Source: an uncultured Lachnospiraceae bacterium
GTDB lineage: Bacteria > Bacillota > Clostridia > Lachnospirales > Lachnospiraceae
Length of the DNA stretch: 46,653 nt
Direction: 5' to 3'
Assembly (NCBI GenBank): GCA_902799015.1
Contig: CADBZI010000010.1
Location: forward strand, 1-46,653
Part shown: piece after piece, positions 23,697 to 32,740 of the stretch
Position numbering within the stretch: position 1 is the stretch's first letter
Layout: each line of letters starts with the position of its first letter
The notes under the pieces: generated by a model
Told to the model about the DNA's origin: nothing
Seen by the model: only the letters and a program-made list of their open reading frames with translations
Database searches by the model: none
Made by a program: the position numbers and the translations under genes

Positions 23697-25490
23697 TCAG
23701 ATCTTCACAGTCAGCGCGTTGCAGCCAAGCAGATTCTTATACTCCACCTCTTTCGCGATCCGGTATACCATCCGTATTCCGATGTTATGCGCCTTGTCCT
23801 CCGGCTCGAGAAGCAGCTCCCGCTTTGACGGATCAAACGGTCTGCAGTCATCCCGCATGCGCAGGATAACATCCTCTTCGCGGTGAATGACCCGGATGTC
23901 GATGGAATGCTTTGACCGATTGTCCATCTGATAGCCGTGCTCGACAATATTTCCGGCCATCTCCTCCAGCGCCAGCCCTGCGAAAAATGCCCTTCTGCGG
24001 TCTATGCCGCGCATCCGGCAGAAGTCGATCACCTGTACGGAAACCTCTTCCACATCTCCCATCTCCCGAACCGTAATGTCTATGCGGTCCTGATCAGACG
24101 GACCGAAGTCATCCGGGATCGCCATCAGGTCATCGAGACTGCGCGGGAAGTGCTTCCTGGCGGCACAGGCAAACAGAACAATGACAGCCAGGCAGATCAC
24201 TCCGTTCAGAATATTCGACAGGTACAGGCCGTTCATCTTCATCGCCGGGATCAGAAACAGGCTGGTCAGGGTTACGCCGGCGAAACCATCCATGACCGGC
24301 AGCACGATGGACATAACCTTCTTCTGTGCAGCCTGTGCATAGCAGGCAAAGGACAGGCTGACGACAGCCAGCGGCATACACAGAGGAAGCATGCGGAAGC
24401 CCATGACCGTCATGGAATAAACCGGATCGGACGGATCCCGGTAGAACATCCGCGTCAGGGGGACCGCCCCCAGTATGATGACGGCGGCAACCACTGCCAT
24501 GATCGGAACGCCGATCCACAATACCACGCGCATGGTGTCTTTCAGGGACTGTCTGTCCTCCTCACCGATGCTGATGCTCATCAGCATCCGCTCCACCGCG
24601 ATCATGCCGAACGGGAGCGACCAGATCACTCCGAGGAAGGAGTTGGAGGCAGAAAATGAGGACAGTCCTTCGGTGCCTACAAACCTGATGATCAGAACAT
24701 TCACAATCAGGCAGCGGAACATCTCAACAAAGCGGGACAGAGCGCCGGAATAGCCGCGCAGCGCTATGAGTCTGGCATCCTTCCAGCTGCACAGCCTGAC
24801 GGAAAACCTGAGGTGAGACTTTCCGGACAGGTAATACAGCGCCTGGTATCCGAAGAACAGCCATACACTGATGGACGAGGCCAGTCCGAGTCCAAGGGTC
24901 CCGAGCGGAATCACCACGGTGAACAGCGCGTCTGCCGCGGCGTTCGCGCCAAAGCAGATCAGACTTGCGATCGTGGTTCTCTTCGTCTGATTCTCCAGCG
25001 ACAGGAAAGAAAACAGCTGCTGCCCCAGCACAAGGGCCGGAACGCCGACTGCCTGACCGATCAGATACCGGTTGAACATCGTTCTCTGCACAGCGTCGGC
25101 CACCATCCGGTCGGTCATATGCGTCGCCACCCCGAGCACCAGAACCAGGGCGGTGAGTGCCGACACGCCGAACGAAACCAGAAGGTCCACCGTGAATACG
25201 CTGTGGACAGAATCCGGCTTCTCCGCGAGATACTTTCCGTACAGAAGCTGGGAGCCGCCCACCATCATAATGCTGAGCGCATACAGAAAATGCGTCATCG
25301 GCGTGTACAGGCCGATGGCACTCATCGCATCCGTTCCGATCGCGTTGCTGGCAAACAGGCCATCCACGATTCCATTTGCCGCGTTGATCACGATCAGCAG
25401 GATCTGATAGGGCAGAAGCCGGAAGAACATTCTTACCAGGAGATGAAAATCCGTAGACAATCTAGTTTTTATCAGTTTTTCTATTTTCAT
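23697..25490 (-). CDS. MATE-family transporter fused to an anti-sigma-type HATPase domain
   Basis: 597 residues, ATG 25490 with GGGG upstream. Residues 1 to about 450 form a twelve-helix MATE/MOP flippase-like transporter (NAANGIVDGLFASNAIG, ALSIMMVGGSQLLYGKYLAEK, SLPFGMIAVERMLMSISIG). Residues about 465-597 are a GHKL ATPase of the RsbW/SpoIIAB type: N-box LALEEMAGNIVEHGY (E509, E510, N514), G1-like ILRMRDDCRPFDP (D547), and NIGIRMVYRIAKEVEY followed by LLGCNALTVKI. In anti-sigma factors this domain binds ATP and phosphorylates a STAS partner or holds a sigma factor. Fusion to a transporter suggests that transport and a phospho-switch are linked. The gene ends convergently with the amidohydrolase and stands alone. 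Confidence 0.9.
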   Translation of the reverse strand: MKIEKLIKTRLSTDFHLLVRMFFRLLPYQILLIVINAANGIVDGLFASNAIGTDAMSAIGLYTPMTHFLYALSIMMVGGSQLLYGKYLAEKPDSVHSVFTVDLLVSFGVSALTALVLVLGVATHMTDRMVADAVQRTMFNRYLIGQAVGVPALVLGQQLFSFLSLENQTKRTTIASLICFGANAAADALFTVVIPLGTLGLGLASSISVWLFFGYQALYYLSGKSHLRFSVRLCSWKDARLIALRGYSGALSRFVEMFRCLIVNVLIIRFVGTEGLSSFSASNSFLGVIWSLPFGMIAVERMLMSISIGEEDRQSLKDTMRVVLWIGVPIMAVVAAVIILGAVPLTRMFYRDPSDPVYSMTVMGFRMLPLCMPLAVVSLSFACYAQAAQKKVMSIVLPVMDGFAGVTLTSLFLIPAMKMNGLYLSNILNGVICLAVIVLFACAARKHFPRSLDDLMAIPDDFGPSDQDRIDITVREMGDVEEVSVQVIDFCRMRGIDRRRAFFAGLALEEMAGNIVEHGYQMDNRSKHSIDIRVIHREEDVILRMRDDCRPFDPSKRELLLEPEDKAHNIGIRMVYRIAKEVEYKNLLGCNALTVKI

Positions 25491-25516
25491 GGGTTCCCCT
25501 TCCGGAGCGTATTATT

Positions 25517-25996
25517 TTAAGATTCATTGACCAGCTTTCCGCTTATGTGATCAATACTCAGCGCCAGGCACTGTACCCTGGGCAGCGCATTGCGCAGTTC
25601 CCGCCGGAGATACGCTTCGTCATCCGTAAACTTCCTGCACAGGGCCGTACCGATCTTCCGTGCCGTTTCCTCATCTTCCACAAAGCTGATCCGTCCGAAG
25701 ACAATCACGCTCTTTACATTCAGTGCCCATTCGCCTTCTCTCCGGAACCCGGCGTCATGGACACAGTAGCTGACCTTGTTGTTTTTCCGCAGTGCAGCAA
25801 TCTTGTGTCCGGTCTTCGCCCCGTGAAAGTATAGCTTTCCGTCTTCCGGATTATACCAGTGGTTCAGAGGGATCCCATAGGGATATCCGTCCTCCCCGAG
25901 CATGGAAAGAACCCCTCTCTTCTCCTCCAGCAGAATCCGGATACACTCCTCCTCGCTGATCTGCTGTTTGAAACGTCTCATTGGCCGAAACATCAT
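25517..25996 (-). CDS. PPOX-family flavoprotein (NimA-like)
   Basis: About 159 residues from ATG 25996 or the next ATG, 25993; AAAGGAG lies 4-7 nt upstream. The split beta-barrel pyridoxamine 5'-phosphate oxidase fold is recognisable by MRRFKQQISEEECIRILLEE, RGVLSMLGEDGYPYGIPLNH, LYFHGAKTGHKIAALRKNNKVSYCV and VIVFGRISFV, the pattern of the 5-nitroimidazole reductase (NimA) related group. It binds FMN and probably reduces a small molecule. The gene lies 17 nt after thpR on the same strand and is likely cotranscribed. Confidence 0.88.
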   Translation of the reverse strand: MMFRPMRRFKQQISEEECIRILLEEKRGVLSMLGEDGYPYGIPLNHWYNPEDGKLYFHGAKTGHKIAALRKNNKVSYCVHDAGFRREGEWALNVKSVIVFGRISFVEDEETARKIGTALCRKFTDDEAYLRRELRNALPRVQCLALSIDHISGKLVNES

Positions 25997-26013
25997 CGAT
26001 CTCCTTTTCTGTC

Positions 26014-26508
26014 TTAAGGTAATGAAAGAATCTCTGTATAAACCTGCTTCCCATTTCGCTGCTCTGACTTCATCAGAGAGATCTTCTGTACCATACTGTC
26101 TCCCTTCGGGGCAGCAGCCTGCTGCCATCTTCCGGCAGCTTTCCGGATCAGCGTAATGTGCGGTGTGAACTTCTTCCGGTCGTAATCAATTCCGGCTGCA
26201 TCCAGCGCATCTCTCACCGCCTTTGCCGCGGCAGACAATCCCTGGTTTCCCTTTACGCCAACCCAGAGAAGATCCGAGAAGTTCCCCAGCTCCGTGAGAG
26301 ACAGCCGGAACGGCTTGAAGGAAACCGTCCTGAGCGCATCCTTCACCGTCGCCGCAGATTCCACCTCTCCGATAAAAGCAAGCGTCAGGTGCAGGTTCTG
26401 CACCGGTACATAATTTCCTTTCACTCCGGCCTTCTTTAATGCATGCATCAGGCCAACCAAGGATGTCTTCATCTCATCCGGCAGTGGTATCGCAACAAAC
26501 AGGCGCAT
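26014..26508 (-). CDS. thpR: RNA 2',3'-cyclic phosphodiesterase (LigT/ThpR)
   Basis: 164 residues, ATG 26508 with AAAGGAG upstream. This is a 2H phosphoesterase with MRLFVAIPLPDEMK at the start and the two HxTx motifs: HLTLAFIG (residue 40 region) and HITLIRKA (residue 132 region). It hydrolyses 2',3'-cyclic phosphate ends of RNA. The product is full length and first of a two-gene unit with the PPOX protein. Confidence 0.92.
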   Translation of the reverse strand: MRLFVAIPLPDEMKTSLVGLMHALKKAGVKGNYVPVQNLHLTLAFIGEVESAATVKDALRTVSFKPFRLSLTELGNFSDLLWVGVKGNQGLSAAAKAVRDALDAAGIDYDRKKFTPHITLIRKAAGRWQQAAAPKGDSMVQKISLMKSEQRNGKQVYTEILSLP

Positions 26509-26552
26509 GTTATCTCCTTTTCTGCTTCCGCATTCCTCCGTTTTCCCACGGG

Positions 26553-28427
26553 TTATCCAAACTTATCCTCCAGGATCTCCAGGTCTGTCCGGTCATCCAG
26601 CTGTGCCTGTACTTCCTCAGCCATCCCGATTCTGTCCGTGATTACAGCATCGATTTCAGAATCAAGGAAATGATGCATCGCCTGTTCTGTATTGACCGTC
26701 CACACAACAGCCTGCTTCTGCGCTCTGTGGATCGCACTGATCCGGCTGCTGGTCGCGGTTTCCTCCTCCATAATCAGCAGATCACAATTCAGCCTTGAGA
26801 CATCCCCCAGGCTCGCGAAGAACAACGTGCCTGTCTCGAATTCGGGGTAATGGGTTTCCGCGTAATTGATCACATCATAATTGAGGGAGATCAGCACCGT
26901 GTCCTCCACGCAGTCATGCTCTTTGATGATTCTGACCACATCATCTGCCATCCGGTGATCGGCGGTCTTGCCTTTCAGTTCGACAAACAGCCTGATCCTG
27001 CCCTTCACCGCATCCAGCATCTCCTCCAGGGTGGGCACAGCAAGCTCCTGCCCGTTCCCGGTTGTATCCTTGATCCGAAGCTGTCTGATCTCATCCATGG
27101 TCATATCCTTCGGGGCTTTCGCAACGCCGGTCAGCCGCCTGAAGTCATCATCATGGTTGATGATGTAACAGCCGTCTTTTGTTCTCTGGATATCCGTCTC
27201 AGCGCCATAGCATCCATGCTCGACGGCCTTCTCAATTCCCTCCAGAGAATTTTCCGAGGCCAGTGTTCCTCCGGTCCGGTGTGCGACGATCCTGACCGCA
27301 TCCTCCCTGTAAAACAAGTCTTCGAATAACATACCGGAGAAAAATGACACAATTGCAAACAGCAGAAAAACCAGAAGAATCAGGATGACCTTCCAACGAT
27401 ATCTGGCTTTCTTCGGACGCTCCGGCCAGAGCGTCTGTTCTCTTCCGGTGAATACCAGATACCATCGGTTCAGGCGCAGCATAAAGTAAGCCCCGCACAG
27501 AAGCATCACGACAGACATCAGATACTTCTCCGCCATGACCGAAAAAGAGGCGACGATCCTGTACATGCATACCCGCAGCTGTTCCTCGGAAAGCGCCCTG
27601 CCTTCCTTGAACACATTTACAACATCCGCTCTGTAATGCTTCGGCAGTCCCTCTCCCATATTGCCGAGCAGAAGCTCCGGGATCCGGCTGAACAAAAGCC
27701 ATGAGACGGTCATGATCAGGAGCATCACCAGACCGGTTTTGATCAGCCCTTTGATGAATTCCCATTTGTGCTCCATCACAATGCGGGCAGAATGCTTCTT
27801 TCCTTCTTTTGGGGTCATTCCATCCAGAATAACCGCGTGAAGGACGAAAACAGACCGGTAAGCAGTCCATATGAGAAATCCGAGGAGCGCGATGTAGCCT
27901 GCCGCGTAAAGCGGATTCTTCAGCAAAGTCTCCATGATGAAGTGCGGGATATAGAAAGTACTCGACAGGCTGATGGACAGTCCGACGCCGCAGATCGGTA
28001 CGGCCAGCAGGATAAAGAGGATGGTGCCGACTCCGCCCGGGTTCATAAACCTGCGAAGCGACCGGGTACCTGCTTTGATGCACCTCCATGTTCCGGAGGA
28101 TTGTCCGGACAGGATACAGCTGGTCAGATGCACCTGGCCCATCAGTTCGAACGCGATATATACAAGCACAAGCAGGGCACCCAGCGCAAGAATCACCGGG
28201 AACCTCCAGCTCAGAAGAAACTGTTTTATATTCGCGGTTGTGACGGCATCTCCGCCAAGTCCGGCAATCCAGTCGATCAGCAGGTTCAGCACAACCACCG
28301 GTGCGATAATCATAATAGTCGAAAGAATCTGGTAGGTCCACATTTCCGGAAGTGCCTCGAAGCATAGCTTTCGAAATGAGATCTGTTTTACTTTCCCTGA
28401 TTCAGCAGTCTTTTCTTTTCGTTTCAT
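26553..28427 (-). CDS. Membrane-anchored glycerophosphodiester phosphodiesterase
   Basis: 624 residues. Residues 1 to about 365 hold about eight membrane helices of the GDPD membrane domain, with an internal TWRCIKAGTRSLRRF segment. Residues about 378-615 are the catalytic TIM barrel: VRIVAHRTGGTLASENS (H383), GAETDIQRTKDG (E410, D412), YIINHDDDFRRLTG (H425), FVELKGK and AVVWTVNTEQAMHHFLDSEIDAVITD. The enzyme hydrolyses glycerophosphodiesters to glycerol 3-phosphate and an alcohol; membrane-anchored forms in Gram-positives may act on lipid head groups or teichoic acid. The start ATG 28427 has only a weak ribosome binding site. The 210-bp region upstream (28428-28637) shows no convincing gene. 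Confidence 0.9.
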   Translation of the reverse strand: MKRKEKTAESGKVKQISFRKLCFEALPEMWTYQILSTIMIIAPVVVLNLLIDWIAGLGGDAVTTANIKQFLLSWRFPVILALGALLVLVYIAFELMGQVHLTSCILSGQSSGTWRCIKAGTRSLRRFMNPGGVGTILFILLAVPICGVGLSISLSSTFYIPHFIMETLLKNPLYAAGYIALLGFLIWTAYRSVFVLHAVILDGMTPKEGKKHSARIVMEHKWEFIKGLIKTGLVMLLIMTVSWLLFSRIPELLLGNMGEGLPKHYRADVVNVFKEGRALSEEQLRVCMYRIVASFSVMAEKYLMSVVMLLCGAYFMLRLNRWYLVFTGREQTLWPERPKKARYRWKVILILLVFLLFAIVSFFSGMLFEDLFYREDAVRIVAHRTGGTLASENSLEGIEKAVEHGCYGAETDIQRTKDGCYIINHDDDFRRLTGVAKAPKDMTMDEIRQLRIKDTTGNGQELAVPTLEEMLDAVKGRIRLFVELKGKTADHRMADDVVRIIKEHDCVEDTVLISLNYDVINYAETHYPEFETGTLFFASLGDVSRLNCDLLIMEEETATSSRISAIHRAQKQAVVWTVNTEQAMHHFLDSEIDAVITDRIGMAEEVQAQLDDRTDLEILEDKFG

Positions 28428-28637
28428 AATGGTTCGATTCCGGTCCTGGGTACAGAATACCCTCTGTCCTCCTTCCGCTGATTCGGTTCATCCGGACGCA
28501 CTTCAACCGCACAGAAAAGCATAATGCTCAGCCTCCGCCATCAGCTCCTGCCCGGTATAGGAAGCGGTAAGGCACCTCGGCTCGCTCACACATTTTCCTC
28601 CTCCAGGCAGTGCCAGAGAAGTGCAGCCATGCTCTCA

Positions 28638-30095
28638 TCAGCCAAGCACGATGGACAGTGTGCCGAAAAACGCCAGCAGAAGAATCAGAAACACCAGCTC
28701 CTGCTTCCAGCGGTTCTTGAAAAGACCGATCACTTCCCGCATAAATGCATTTGGCCAGAACCACCACTTCGTGCTGCTTCCGATTCCTTCCGCCGGAAGG
28801 CCTGCCAGCCCTGCCCAGACTCCGCTGCGGAACACGTGATAATTCGTGGTGGCATAGATCACCTTCCCCCCGGGCTTGATCCTGCGCACGATCCGGCCCG
28901 AAAACTCCATGTTCTGATATGTGTTTGCGGACTGGTCCTCCGGCCGGATCAGATCTTCGCTCATGCCCTGGGAGAGAAGATAACGTTTCATCGCCTCTGC
29001 CTCCGGCATGGATTCATTTCGCCCCTGTCCGCCGGACGGAATCAGGATTGCCTCTTTTCCGCTCTCCTCCTTCTGCTGCTTCCAGAAGGCGATCGCCCGG
29101 TCCACTCTGCCCTTGAGCAGCGGCGGCAGGGAGCCGTCCTTTCTAAACCAGCAGCCCAGGATCACGATAAAGTCCTGATCCCTCGCAGGCAGATGCCTTG
29201 CTGAGCGGATGCCGCAGTACACAGCGCCCATGAGCATACACTCAAAGTAGACGAATACGGTGGCATAGGTATTCTGGATGGTTTCCAGTATCCTGCCCAT
29301 TGTCTCGGGTCCTTCGAAGTCTCCGGAAAACAGCACCCATCCCAGTACTTCTCCCGCAATCAGGAGAATGCTGATCAGGATCCCCAGTACATTCTGAATC
29401 CTGGGCTTTTCATGCCGCAGCAGGGCAATGTTGCTCACGATCATGGAAAGTGCGAACGCCGCGACAAGCGGCGCGCTCAGAAACATGAACCGGAAGCTGG
29501 CTCCCTTGATCACATCGTATACCATGAACATACTATAGTCGCGCGGGTTCCTCATGTGCTGAATTCCCGCGTAGCCGATCACAAGCCCGGATGAGAGCGA
29601 GAACAGAAAAAAGCCCGCGTAATAGATGGTCGCGTAGCTGTAAAATGCCGGGCCCTTTGCCTTCATCAGATGCCACAGCATGATCGCACTGACCAGAAGC
29701 CAGAACACCGGGACGGCCAGCAGGACAGCCTTGTCTCCCGTAAAACCGCCGCTGGAATGGTCATACACCGTTCCCAGAGGACCTACCTCCAGAAAACTGC
29801 TGCCGATGCTTTCCCCGTGGGCATCCTTCACCGACAGAAAGCTCTCTCCGGCATGCGCCGGTTCAATCGGAATCTCCATATAGCCGTCGCGGATCTGTGT
29901 CTTGCCGGGATTCACCACCTCCGGCGCATCCACCTCGACAGATGCGCCGCCGTTCTGCGCAGCCTCCCCGGAAGACGGAGGCAGCGGAATATATGCCGTG
30001 TAGGAATTCAAAACCGTAAACCGGCAGATCACGCAAAAGGCAATCAGCGCAGCCGCACATACGATAATCTGTTTCAGTGCTCTGTCTGCAGTCAT
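28638..30095 (-). CDS. YdcF/SanA-like (DUF218) membrane protein
   Basis: 485 residues from ATG 30095, where TGAGG lies 6 nt upstream; an upstream TTG at 30113 lacks a site. An N-terminal helix is followed by an extracytoplasmic region of about 90 residues (beta-rich, VDAPEVVNPGKTQIRDGYMEIPIEP), then about six helices, then the DUF218/YdcF domain (about 310-455): FIVILGCWFRKDGSLPPLLKGRVDRA, IPSGGQGRNESMPEAEAMKRYL, DQSANTYQNMEFS and VIYATTNYHVFRSG. A last helix ends the protein. The family (ElyC, SanA) is tied to envelope or peptidoglycan processes, but the activity is not established. The gene lies 45 nt after the thioredoxin-like protein gene. Confidence 0.85.
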   Translation of the reverse strand: MTADRALKQIIVCAAALIAFCVICRFTVLNSYTAYIPLPPSSGEAAQNGGASVEVDAPEVVNPGKTQIRDGYMEIPIEPAHAGESFLSVKDAHGESIGSSFLEVGPLGTVYDHSSGGFTGDKAVLLAVPVFWLLVSAIMLWHLMKAKGPAFYSYATIYYAGFFLFSLSSGLVIGYAGIQHMRNPRDYSMFMVYDVIKGASFRFMFLSAPLVAAFALSMIVSNIALLRHEKPRIQNVLGILISILLIAGEVLGWVLFSGDFEGPETMGRILETIQNTYATVFVYFECMLMGAVYCGIRSARHLPARDQDFIVILGCWFRKDGSLPPLLKGRVDRAIAFWKQQKEESGKEAILIPSGGQGRNESMPEAEAMKRYLLSQGMSEDLIRPEDQSANTYQNMEFSGRIVRRIKPGGKVIYATTNYHVFRSGVWAGLAGLPAEGIGSSTKWWFWPNAFMREVIGLFKNRWKQELVFLILLLAFFGTLSIVLG

Positions 30096-30140
30096 CTCAG
30101 TCCTCACATCCAAATCAGCTCCTGATCATCCGTCAGAAAA

Positions 30141-31442
30141 CTACTTTTTAAGCCGGATATTCACTTCATTGGAACCGTCTTCGGTATGATAAACCGTATC
30201 ATCCTCCTGGTAGCCATCCGGGACCTCTATCACATGGACTTCATATTCCTTTCCGCCGGGCACTTCAAAAGAAGCCACGCCATTCTCATCCGTCTCGGAG
30301 AATCTGCAGATTGTGTCATCGCAAAACTGAATCGCAACTTCCTCCACCGGTCCTTCCTCATCCGAGACATTGACATGGTAGACCGCAGCTCCTGACAACA
30401 CGGCTTCCGATTCTGTCTCCGGAGTGCTCTCTTCCCCCTCGAGAAGGGATTCCAGTGTGCTCTCATATTGGTCAACTGCGGCACCGACGATCGGCATCTC
30501 CAGAACGGTTCCCGTCTGATCTACAAAAAAGGTTGTCGGAAATGCTTCCAAATGGTCATTCACTTCCTCCGGCAGCAGAGCATTGGGATAGTTTGTCCCC
30601 CATTCTTCCATACTGTCCCTGGCCAGCTGATAGGTTTCCTCGGTCGGTTCCCGTTCCCATTCCAGACCGACAATTCCGCACCCCTTTTCCTGTAATCTCG
30701 TATGCATATCTGCCAGTTCTTCCATCTCATCCACACAATTCGGGCACCAGACGCCCCAGCAGTTGACCATGGTGATCTTATTTTGAGAAAACAGTTCTTC
30801 ACTCGTCACCGTATTGCCATCCAGATCCGTGGTCGTAAAGGAGAGCTTCTGTCCCTTCATGCCTTTGACCGCGTCCACCGGTGCGTAAAACTCCGCATTC
30901 TCCAAAGCCCCGGGAACGGCCTGTTCCAGCTTCCGGAGTTCTTCGGCATATTCCCCGCCGATCGAAGACATATACGCTTCAGACCCGGTCCATGGCAAAT
31001 AGTAGAAGGTATATCCATCCGCCGAGCCAACCTCCTGCGCCTTCTCATAGTCAAGCTCCACCGATCCGGACAATGTCTCTTCACATACCGTCTGCACTGT
31101 CTCAAGGTCCTCATCTGTCGCCAGCAGCACTCCATAGAAGCATTGCGCTTCTTCGAGCGCCTCTACTTCTTCCTCGGAAGATTCCTCCGTGTACATCACG
31201 CGCAGAGCATCTTCCTGCGGCATCGCAGCATAGACAAACAGCATTGCGTACACATGGCGTTCGTCATCGATCGCGCCGACCGGATAAGGAAGATACAGCC
31301 CCTGCGTATTCTCCATCTCCTCAACAACGGGGATATTGATTCCCACCTCCTGATAGTGATCCATGTTCTGGGATGCTGTGGCTGTCATTCCGATCGTCAG
31401 CATCATGCACCCGGCAGCCAAAATCGTTCTTGCGATCTTCAT
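30141..31442 (-). CDS. Secreted TlpA-like thioredoxin protein with C-terminal prealbumin-like domain
   Basis: 433 residues, ATG 31442 with AAGGAGAGAAGGA upstream. A signal peptide ends near TATA/SQ (24). An uncharacterised acidic domain (about 30-195) precedes a TlpA-type redoxin domain (about 196-345) with active site WCPNC (C233, C236) and the cis-Pro region FPTTFFVDQTG. After a Glu/Ser linker, residues about 357-433 (VYHVNVSDEEGPVEEVAIQF, TDENGVASFEVPGGKEYEVH) form a Cna-B/prealbumin-like beta fold, common in surface proteins. It probably reduces or exchanges disulfides outside the membrane. Together with the redoxin at 10316 this is the second extracytoplasmic thioredoxin in the window. 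Confidence 0.87.
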   Translation of the reverse strand: MKIARTILAAGCMMLTIGMTATASQNMDHYQEVGINIPVVEEMENTQGLYLPYPVGAIDDERHVYAMLFVYAAMPQEDALRVMYTEESSEEEVEALEEAQCFYGVLLATDEDLETVQTVCEETLSGSVELDYEKAQEVGSADGYTFYYLPWTGSEAYMSSIGGEYAEELRKLEQAVPGALENAEFYAPVDAVKGMKGQKLSFTTTDLDGNTVTSEELFSQNKITMVNCWGVWCPNCVDEMEELADMHTRLQEKGCGIVGLEWEREPTEETYQLARDSMEEWGTNYPNALLPEEVNDHLEAFPTTFFVDQTGTVLEMPIVGAAVDQYESTLESLLEGEESTPETESEAVLSGAAVYHVNVSDEEGPVEEVAIQFCDDTICRFSETDENGVASFEVPGGKEYEVHVIEVPDGYQEDDTVYHTEDGSNEVNIRLKK

Positions 31443-31510
31443 GTTTCCTTCTCTCCTTTTCGCTTATCCATCAACGGTTCCGACCACTTATGTGTCAATC
31501 CTTCTCTGTT

Positions 31511-32740
31511 TCAGGCTTCTGAAATCAATATACCATCTTTTATGACCGCGCGCACACTGAGATCCCTCTCATCAAGCAGTACGCAGTGCGCACGCTTTCC
31601 CGCCTCGATCGTCCCGTATGCATCCAGGATTCCGATCGCGCGTGCAGGATTGTATGTCGCACACCGCACTGCCTTCTCCAATGGAATATCCATCCGCAGA
31701 ACAGCTGTCTGCAGACACCGGGTCAGGCTGCAGACAGATCCTGCCAGGGTTGTAGTGTGGGCCAGAACCGCCCGTGCCTTGCGCACTTCAACCTCCTGCC
31801 CGCCTAAAACCATGCGTCCGTCTCCCAGCCCACAGGCACGCAGCGAGTCGCTGATCAGAATAATCCTGTCCTCTCCCAGCATGTCAAAGGCAGCCCTTAC
31901 GACAGCAGGATGTACGTGATTGCCGTCACTGATCAGCTCTGCCATAACGCCTTTCGAATCCCTGACCGCCCCGACAACACCCGGTGCGCGGTGAGACATC
32001 GGCGGCATGGCATTGAACAGATGCACGGCATGACAGGCGCCGGCTTCAAATGCGGCCATAGCCGTCTCGTAATCCGCATTGGTGTGCGCCAGCGACACCC
32101 TGACCCTGTCCCGGACCGCTGCGATATACGAGCGGAAGTTCCTGTTTTCCTCCGGGGCAAGTCCTATGATCTTCACCAGCCCGCGGGATGCTTCTAAAAA
32201 TGACGCACAGACCGAGGCATCACATGGCAGGATATACGCTCCATTCTGTGCGCCCTTCTTCACGGGGCTGATGAAGGGGCCTTCCATATTGATCCCGACA
32301 AGATCCGCCTCGTCCGGGCCATGTTTCCCATCCGCATAATCAGCAGCGCAGCGCAGCACATGCTTCAGTTTCTCCACGGGAAGCGTGAGCGTAGCCGGGC
32401 AGATCGCCGTCACACCCTGGGAAGCTTCATAGCGCGCGATCGTTTCCAGCGCCTTCTTCGTGCCGTCGCAAATATCGGCTCCCATGCACCCGTGGAAATG
32501 AAGATCAATCAGTCCGGGGATCACATAGCATCCGGAAGCGTCGACTGTCCTCTCCTCCTTCTCCCCGGCAGGCCCGGCCTGAGCGCTTCCTGCCTGCCCG
32601 GCAGAAGAATCCGCACAGAAAGCAGGCCCACCCTGGGCCGGCGCATCCAGAACCTGCAGGATGCGTCCCTCCCGGATCACAATATTCTTCTTCTCAAATT
32701 GAAACTCCGGCGTATACACGCTGCCGTTTATGATCTTCAT
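31511..32740 (-). CDS. nagA: N-acetylglucosamine-6-phosphate deacetylase
   Basis: 409 residues, ATG 32740 overlapping the upstream MATE stop by 4 nt (ATGA). This amidohydrolase has the NagA motifs: HFHGCMGADICDGT, INMEGPFISPVKKGAQN, VSLAHTNADYETA, CHAVHLFNAMPPMSHR, AELISDGNHVHP and the catalytic aspartate in LISDSLRACGLGDG. It converts GlcNAc-6-phosphate to GlcN-6-phosphate and acetate. An Ala/Gly-rich insertion of about 20 residues (near 43-63) precedes the first metal motif. No nagB or PTS gene is nearby; the coupled neighbour is a MATE exporter, an odd partner. Confidence 0.95.
   Translation of the reverse strand: MKIINGSVYTPEFQFEKKNIVIREGRILQVLDAPAQGGPAFCADSSAGQAGSAQAGPAGEKEERTVDASGCYVIPGLIDLHFHGCMGADICDGTKKALETIARYEASQGVTAICPATLTLPVEKLKHVLRCAADYADGKHGPDEADLVGINMEGPFISPVKKGAQNGAYILPCDASVCASFLEASRGLVKIIGLAPEENRNFRSYIAAVRDRVRVSLAHTNADYETAMAAFEAGACHAVHLFNAMPPMSHRAPGVVGAVRDSKGVMAELISDGNHVHPAVVRAAFDMLGEDRIILISDSLRACGLGDGRMVLGGQEVEVRKARAVLAHTTTLAGSVCSLTRCLQTAVLRMDIPLEKAVRCATYNPARAIGILDAYGTIEAGKRAHCVLLDERDLSVRAVIKDGILISEA

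Noticed and set aside
27232-28365. 377-codon frame within the GDPD gene in another minus-strand phase
   Set aside because: No domain and Arg/Gly/Pro-rich; the in-phase GDPD catalytic motifs and helices are clear.
28428-28637. Possible small ORFs between YdcF and GDPD genes (for example a 35-codon frame ending near 28528)
   Set aside because: Start sites do not sit at sensible distances from the GGAGGAGG element and the peptides look random.
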